From Molossus alvarezi (taxonomy: Eukaryota; Chordata; Mammalia; Chiroptera; Molossidae), in assembly GCA_037176705.1 (NCBI GenBank), contig CM073893.1, positions 15,624,074 through 15,688,073 on the forward strand: a DNA stretch of 64,000 bases, written 5' to 3'. How positions within the stretch are numbered: position 1 is the first letter of the stretch; each line of letters starts with the position of its first letter. A model generated the notes under the pieces. That model saw only the letters and a list, made by a program, of their open reading frames with translations. It did not search any database and was not told where the DNA came from. The position numbers and the translations under genes were made by a program. Of this stretch, positions 57,662 to 64,000 are shown one piece after another.

Positions 57662-58811
57662 CTCTTTGTGCCTCTCTCATTCATGGTCTGACCTATCATC
57701 ATAACTGGAGTCGTGGCTAGATCCAAAGAGTTCACTTTGCTTCCTCCAACCTTGAGAACCAGCTTCAGGGGCTTCTCCAAGGGTTTGTCTGTGTAATCTT
57801 CATATGACAAGTGCCACTCAGTCTTGTGCTTCTTGTCCATAATGGCAGTGGGGCCGGAAGTGGGGCCAAGGGCAGCAGGAAGCATGGCCTGAGTGTGGCG
57901 GCCACCCCTGAAGCCCTGCTTTGTCAAATATTAATTCACCATAAAGGTGAGTTTATTTATGGGCTCTCTATTCTGATCCATTGATCTATATGTCTGCTTT
58001 TATGCGGGTACCATGCTGTTTTGATTAGTATGGCCTTGTAGTATAGTTTGATACCAGGTCGCATGATTCCTCCAACTTTATTCTTCTTTCTCAAGATTTC
58101 TGTGGCTATTTGGGATCTTTTGTAGTTCCATACAAATTTTTGTTCTAGTTCTGTGAAATATGCCATTGGTATCTTGATAGGAATTGCACTGAATCTATAG
58201 ATTGCTTTGGGTGGTATGGACATTTTAATGATGTTAATTCTTCCTATCCATGAACACGGTATATACTTCCATTTATTTGTTATCTTCTTCAATTTCTTCA
58301 GTGTCTTATAATTTTCCAAGGTCTATTACATCATTGGTTAAATTTATTCCTAGGGTATTTTTTATTTTTTATGCAATTGTAAATGAGACTGTCTTCTTAG
58401 TTTCCTTTTCTGATATTTCTTTATTGGTGTATAAAATTGCAAATGGTTTCTGGAAATGTATTTATCCTGCTACTTTACTCAATTCATTTGTCAGTTCCAG
58501 TAGTTTTTTGGTGGAATCTTTAGGATTGTTTATATACAGTATGATGTCATCTGCAAATGACAGTTTTACTTCTTCCTTTCCAATTTGGATGCCTTTATTT
58601 CTTCTTTTTGTTTGATTGCTGTGACTAGGGTTTCTAGTACTATGTTGAGTAAGAGTAGTGAAAGCAGAAATCCCTGTCTTGTTCCTGATCTTAAGGGAAA
58701 CACTTTTGGTTTTTGCCCATTGAGTATGATGTTGGTTGTGGGTTTGTCATACATGGCCCTTATTATGTTGAGGTGTGTTTCCTCTATTCCCACTTTGCTG
58801 ACAGTTTTTTT

Positions 58812-59067
58812 TTCTTTTTCCTTTTTTTTATCCTCACCCGAGGACATTTTTCCATTTTTTGTTCAGGTAGAGTGCAGGGGGAGAGAGAGGAACAGAGAGA
58901 GAGAGAAACATCGATGTGAAAGGGACACATCGAGTGGCTGCCACCCGCACAACCGACCAGGGCCAGGGACAAACTGCAACCGAGGTACATGCCCTTAGCG
59001 GGAACCGAACCCGGGTCTCTCAGGACCGCAGGCCGACGCTCTAACCGCTGAGCCAAACTGGCCAGGG
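58812..59067 (-). mobile_element. Ves SINE in the old L1
   Basis: Well-preserved copy. TGCTGACAGTTTTT occurs on both sides. Confidence 0.93.
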
Positions 59068-59784
59068 CATGCTGACAGTTTTTATCATATATGTGTGCTG
59101 GATTTTATCAAATGCCCCCCCCCTTTTTTTTTTTTTTTTTGCAGTCATTGATGTGATGTGATTCACTGTTTATATGGTGTAACATATTTATTGATTTGCA
59201 GATATTGTACCAACCTTCTATCCCCAGAATAAAGCGCACTTGATCATGGTGTGTGACCTTTTTAATGTATTGCTGGGCCCGGTCTGCTGATATTTTGTTA
59301 AGGATCTTAACATCTATGGTCATCAGGGATACTGGCCTATAATTTTCTTTCTTTGCAGTGTCATTGTCTAGTTTTGGAATTAGGACAATGCTGGCCTCAT
59401 AACATGAGCTTGGGAGTCTTCCCTTCTCTTGAACTTTTTGGAATAGTTTGAGAAGGATAGGTGTTAATTCTTCTTTGAATATTTGGTAAAATTCACTTGT
59501 GAAGCCAAGACTTTGTTTTTTTGGTAGTTTTTTTTTATTGCTACTTCAATCTCATTAGTTGTAATCTAGTCTATTCAGATTTTGAGTTTTCCTGATTCAG
59601 TTCTGGAAGATGGTATGTTTCTAGGAATTTATCCATTTTGTCAAGATTGTCCAATTTGTTAGCATATAGTTATTCATAATATTTTCTTACAATTCTTTGT
59701 ATTTCTGTGGACCCAGTTGTTACTCTTCCTCTTTCATTTTATTTTATTTTATTTTACTTATTTGAGTCCTCTCTCTCTCTCTTT

Positions 59785-60018
59785 TTTTTTCTTTTATCCT
59801 CACCTGAGGACATTTTCCCATTTTTTTGTTCAGGTAGAGTGGGAGAGAGAGAGAGAAACATCGATGTGAAAGGAACACATTGAGTGGCTGCCACCTGCAC
59901 GACCGACCAGGGCCGGGGACAAACTGCAACCGAGGTATGCGCCCTTAGCGGGAACCGAACCCGGGTCTCTCAGGACCGCAGGTCGACGCTCTAACTGCTG
60001 AGCCAAACCGGCCAGGGC
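59785..60018 (-). mobile_element. Ves SINE in the old L1
   Basis: Well-preserved copy with a shortened GA tract. A CTCTCTCTCT-type run occurs on both sides as the probable duplication. Confidence 0.92.
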
Positions 60019-61082
60019 TCTCTCTCTCTTTTTTATTGATGAGTCTGGTTAAAGTTTTGTCAATCTTGTTTATGTTTTCAAAGAACCAGCTCTTGGTTTC
60101 ATTGATCTTTTGTATTGTTTTTTAGACTCTATTTTGTTTATTTTTGCTCTGATCTCTATTATTTCCTTTATTCTCCACATTGGGCTTTGTTTGTTGTTCT
60201 TTTTCTAATAGCTTTAAGTGTAAAGTTAGACTGTTTATTTGAGATTTTTCTTGTTTCTTGAAGTAGGTCTGTAAAGCTATGAATTTCCCTCTAATGATTG
60301 CTTTTGTAGTGTCCCACATTGTTGTCTTCTTATTTTCATTTGTTTCAAGGTATCTTTATTTTCCCTTGATCTCATTGTTAACCCATTCATTGTTTAGTAA
60401 CATGTTACTTAGCCTCGATGTCTTTGTGTGTTTTTCATTTTTTTTTTCTTATAATTTATTTCTAGTTTCATAACATTATGGTCAGAGAAGATACTTGATA
60501 TGATTTTAATCTTCTTAAATTTGTTGAGATTTGTGTCCTACCATTTGGTCTATCCTAGAAAGTGTTCCACGTGTACTTAAATAGAATGTATATTCTGCTG
60601 CTTTGGGGTGAAATGCTCTGAAGATATCAATTAAATCCATGTGATCTGTGTGTAATTTAAGACTACTGTTTCCTTGTTGATTTTCCGTCTGAAAAATCTA
60701 TACATTGATTTCAATGGGGTGTTAAAATCCCCTACTATGACTGTATTACTGTCAATCTGCCTTTTTGTTCATCACAATTTACTTTATATATTTAGGTGCT
60801 TTTATGTTGCATGCATAAATGTTTACAAGGGTTATATTATCCTCTTATTAGGTTGATCCTTATGTAGTGTCCTTACTTGTCTCTTGTTATAAAGTCTATT
60901 TTATCTGATATAAATTTTGCTACACCAGCTTTTTTTTTTTTCATTTCCATTTGCATAAAATATCTTTTACCATACCTTTACATTTAGTCTCTGTGTATCT
61001 TTCGCTCTGAGGTGGGTTCTTTTGTAAAAAGCATATATATGGGTCTTGTTCCCTTATTCATTCAGCTATTCTGTCTTTTTTT

Positions 61083-61326
61083 TTAATGCTCACTCGAGGA
61101 TATTTTTCCATTTATCTTTAGATAGAGTGGGAGGGGGGAGAGAGAGCTAGAGAGAAGACAGACATTTATGTGAGAGAGACACATCAATTGATTGCCTCCT
61201 GCATGACCCTGACACACGGGCCAGGGACCTAACTGCAACCGAGGTATGTACCCTTGACTGGAATCGAACCCATGACTCTTTGGTCTATGGGCTCACACTC
61301 TAACTGCTAAGCCAAACCAACCAGGG
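61083..61326 (-). mobile_element. Ves SINE in the old L1, more diverged
   Basis: 'CACTCGAGGATATTTTTCCA' end and head 'AAACCAACCAGGG' on the complement. Confidence 0.9.
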
Positions 61327-61440
61327 ATTGGAGTATTTAGGCCATTTACATTTAAAGTGTTTAATGACAGGTACATATTTATTGCCATTTTATTCTTTAT
61401 AATTATGTTCCCTTTTTGTTGTTGTTGTTGTTGTTGTTGT

Positions 61441-61682
61441 TAATCCTCACCTGAGGATATTTTTCCATTTATTTTTCCTAGATAGACTGGGAAGAAGGGA
61501 GGGAGAGAGAAAGAGAAACATCAATGTGAGAGAAACACATCAATAGGTTGCCTCTTGTACAACCCTGGCCAGGGCCAGGGATTGAACCCACAACTCAGGC
61601 ACATGCTCTTGACCAAGTATCAAACCCATGACCCTTCAGTCCATAGGCCAACACTTTCACTGCTGAGCCAAACTAGCCAGGG
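61441..61682 (-). mobile_element. Ves SINE in the old L1, more diverged
   Basis: Preceded by a (TTG)n run at 61418-61440. 'CCTCACCTGAGGATATTTTT' end and head 'AACTAGCCAGGGC' on the complement. Confidence 0.9.
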
Positions 61683-64000
61683 CATCTTCCTGTTTTTAAA
61701 TTTTTTTCTTCTTCTTAAAGAAAGCCCTTTAACATTTCTTGTAATACTGTTTTTTTGTTTGTTTGTTTGTTTGTTTGTTTTTTGTGGTAATAAACTCGTT
61801 TACCTTTTTCTTGTCTGGAAAGCTCTTTATTTTTTCTTCAATTTTAAATAATAGCCATGCTGAGTAAAGTAGTCTTGGTTGTAGGTACTTGCTTTTCATC
61901 ACTCTGAATATTTCATGTCAATCACTCTGGCCTGAAATGTTTCTGTTGAGAAATCAGCTGAAGCCTTATGGGAGCTTCCTTGTAGGTAACTGTCTTTCTC
62001 TTGCTGCTCTCTTTGTCTTTAACCTTTGCCAATTCAATTATAATGTGTCTTTCTGTGGGCTTCCTTGAGTTCATCTTGTTTGGTAGTCTGTGCTTCCTGG
62101 ACTTGGTGTTTTATTCTTTCACCAGGTTAAGGAAGTTTTCAGTCATTATTTCTTCAAATAGGTTCTCGATCCCTTGCTCTCTCTCTTCTCCTTCTGGTAC
62201 CCCTGTGATATAACTGTTATGCTTCATGCTGCCCCAAATGTCATTTAAACTATACCCATTTTTTAAAATAGTTTTTTCCTTTTGTTGTTCTGATAGGGTG
62301 TTTTCTGCTACCTTGTCTTCCAAGTCACTGATTTGATACTCTGCTTCATTCAACCTACTGTTTATTCCTCCTGGTGTCTTCTTAATTTCAGATACTCTCT
62401 TCTTCATTTCTGATAGGATCTTTGTTATGGTTTCTGTTCTTTTTCATGCTGTTGAAGTCCTCACTAAGTTATTGAAGTTTTCACTAAGTTACTTGAGAAT
62501 CCCTATAACCATTTTTTAAACATTGTGTATCTGGTAAATTGCTTATCTCCATTTCTTTTACATCTTTTTCTGGACACGTCTCTTGTTCTTTCATTTGGGG
62601 CATGATTCTTTATCTCCCCATCTTGGCTGCCTCTTTGGGTTTGTTTATATGTATTGGGTAGACATGCCATGTATACCAGTCTTAGTAGGGTGGCTTTATG
62701 TAGTATGTCTTCTGTGGGAACCAGTGGTGTAGTCTCCTTGATCACCTGAACTGTGTGCTCCAGATATGTCCATTGTCTGGTTGTATGAGTCCTCCTGCCA
62801 TTGGCCTGTTCATGTGTGGGATCAACCCTCAGGCTGGCTGACTGAGGACTGACCCCAACCAGTGTATTAACTGCTGTGCTGGTGCTGACCACACAAAGCA
62901 GAACTCATCTCAGCAGGGTCTGGTGTCTGCTGAGATCTCTTTGGATATGCTGCTTGTGAACCTAGCTAATTGGATCCTGCCCTGATGTTTTCCGAAGCTG
63001 GCCACTGGGTGTATTGGGTTCTGGGGCCTCTGAGGACTATGGTACAGGTTAATGTCAGACACTGCCTATGACTGGCTCTGAGCAAACTGTTTGGAGTTAC
63101 AAATCAACCCAGTTTGTAGCTGACTCTGCTGGGCCTGGGTGTGCATGGGAAGGACCAAGCTGTACACCGAGCCTGATTTCCACCAGTGAGCTCAGTGGCA
63201 GGTCAGCAAAAGGCCCGTCACCCTGAGATCTGCCTCTATCTGCTGGTTGCCTATTAAGCTCAGTCACTGAGTATTAAGCTATATAAGGTAGGTTCTCAGT
63301 AGGTCACCAGGTAGGGCCTAGTGGTAGTCACCAGACTGATACAGGTTAAAACTCGGTGTCAGTGCTGGGTCTGAGACCACTCAGCAAAAACCCCAAAGTA
63401 TAACAAGCTTATCTGCCACCTGTTAGGTACTTGCAGACATTTGTGGTGGGGTGGAGATCTTGGGGAGTTGTTCAACTGAGGCCAGCAGTTTATCAGGCCC
63501 AAATAGACCATGATTTGGCCATGTGAAGCAGGGCTCTGCACAAGTGTGCAAGGGAAAAACTCTCACCCTAGAGCCACACAACTCTGTCCCAAATTCTGCC
63601 AGGAGCCCCTGTTCTACAGGGCAGGACCACTGGGAATTTATAGGGAGGGGCTAGTGGATTTCCTGTGAGCAGAAGGCACTGGTCAGTGTTTGGGGAAAGT
63701 GAGAGAAATGACCCCACCCCAGAACAACACAAACCAGTTTTTTCTTCTTCTTTCTGGATTCTGCCCAGATCTCCTGGGAAGCCCAGTTGGCAGTGCAGGG
63801 CCAGCCACCAGGAGTCAGGAGGGTAGGGCCCCTGGGAGCCCAGAACTTAGGGCTTGCAGATCACATGAGGGGAAGGTGCCAGTTAGGTTCATGGAAAATA
63901 GGGGAGGGGTGGCTCTCATCTCCAAAGCCACACATCTCAGTCCCTGAATGTCCCAAACCTTTAAACCCTGGCCAAAGTAGCTGACTCCTCAGCAGGGCAT

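Larger units (their letters stand above)
55021..57918 (-). pseudogene. BRD9: BRD9 processed pseudogene
   Basis: An intronless retrocopy of the mRNA for bromodomain protein BRD9, a subunit of the non-canonical BAF chromatin-remodelling complex. On the complement: start codon 57838-57840 opening MDKKHKTEWHLSYEDYTDKP, then KPLKLVLKVGGSK. A lysine/glutamate tract is hugely expanded (57421-57661). Bromodomain part (57015-57281): LLEHFLHQLQRKNPHGFFAF and MDAITPGYAIIIKHPIDFGT. Later parts include GKMGYLKKSRDGSQLYS, FVKDTENYSKRMVDDLLGQI, and the C-terminus VSEQPEVTHDPYEFLQSPEP ending near 55796. The 3'UTR continues to 55021. Stops (for example after EEKKWK) and frameshifts (after SVTEFK) kill it. CTTTGTCAAATA (55009-55020 and 57919-57930) is duplicated exactly at both ends inside L1. 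The parent BRD9 gene is not in this window. Confidence 0.95.
54156..64000 (-). mobile_element. Old L1 with both ORF regions and 5'UTR-like part, split by BRD9 copy and SINEs
   Basis: Complement order: 5'UTR-like sequence (62500 to the window edge), ORF1 (61690-62500; GVPEGEEREQGIENLFEEIM is readable), ORF2 endonuclease start (60600-61350), RT (58200-60200; [18 protein letters not shown] readable), and the C-terminal region (54156-55008 and 57931-58200). The 3'UTR is missing at the junction with the LTR. All frames are broken. Insertions: BRD9 retrocopy and Ves SINEs at 58812, 59785, 61083 and 61441. Confidence 0.8.

Noticed and set aside
57345..57927. Long open frames on both strands across the GAA/GAAGGAA array, up to 180 codons
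   Set aside because: The heptamer has no stop in any frame, so open length is automatic. The flanks are a disrupted BRD9 copy.

Overview
This is a mammalian nuclear DNA window, and the dominant short repeat says bat. At least 29 copies of a tRNA-derived SINE of the Ves type are present. The best copies read 'GCCCTGGCCGGTTTGGCTCA' at the head, carry tRNA-like A and B boxes and a CT-rich tract, and end in an A-tail. Ves SINEs are characteristic of vespertilionid and related yangochiropteran bats, so a vespertilionid-like genome is the likely source; the species cannot be named from this sequence. I find no intact protein-coding gene, rRNA, functional tRNA or CRISPR array. Every recognisable coding sequence is either a transposon ORF or a dead retrocopy of a cellular mRNA.

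Layout. 1-7.4 kb: MLT1-type LTR pieces, L2, MIR and MER5-like relics, a cluster of Ves SINEs, and a small mariner-type terminal-inverted-repeat element. 7.4-16.2 kb: one old plus-strand L1 cut into pieces by later arrivals: a solo LTR with TG...CA ends and a 4-bp target duplication, an RPL39 retrocopy, Ves SINEs, a younger internally deleted L1, an RPS18 retrocopy that itself contains a tiny retrocopy, and an ERVL-like LTR. 16.2-22.3 kb: Ves copies, a palindromic CA/TG microsatellite, MIR, MLT1 and L2. 22.3-24.4 kb: a full-length half-L1 (HAL1; ORF1 only) with target duplications. 24.4-36.3 kb: mostly old sequence with an L1 3' end, and a strikingly similar 270-bp inverted duplication of an L2 segment (33.05 and 34.15 kb). 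36.3-43.1 kb: a minus-strand L1 lacking most of ORF2, then an ID2 retrocopy. 43.6-47.6 kb: a long 5'-truncated younger L1 on the minus strand. 49.3-52.0 kb: a second HAL1 on the minus strand. 53.4-64 kb: LTR relics and an old minus-strand L1 with both ORF regions and 5'UTR-like sequence, split by a BRD9 retrocopy with a 12-bp target duplication and a large GAA/GAAGGAA expansion.

How it works together: nothing here is a pathway. The common thread is L1 enzymology. L1 copies, their ORF1-only derivatives, Ves SINEs and at least four cellular mRNAs (RPL39, RPS18, ID2, BRD9), plus one short unidentified retrocopy, all carry signs of target-primed reverse transcription, and many landed inside older L1 sequence. 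Target duplications allow several relative ages to be read. Boundaries are given to the base where a duplication fixes them; others are approximate to tens of bases. Family names come from recognition by eye, not a database search.
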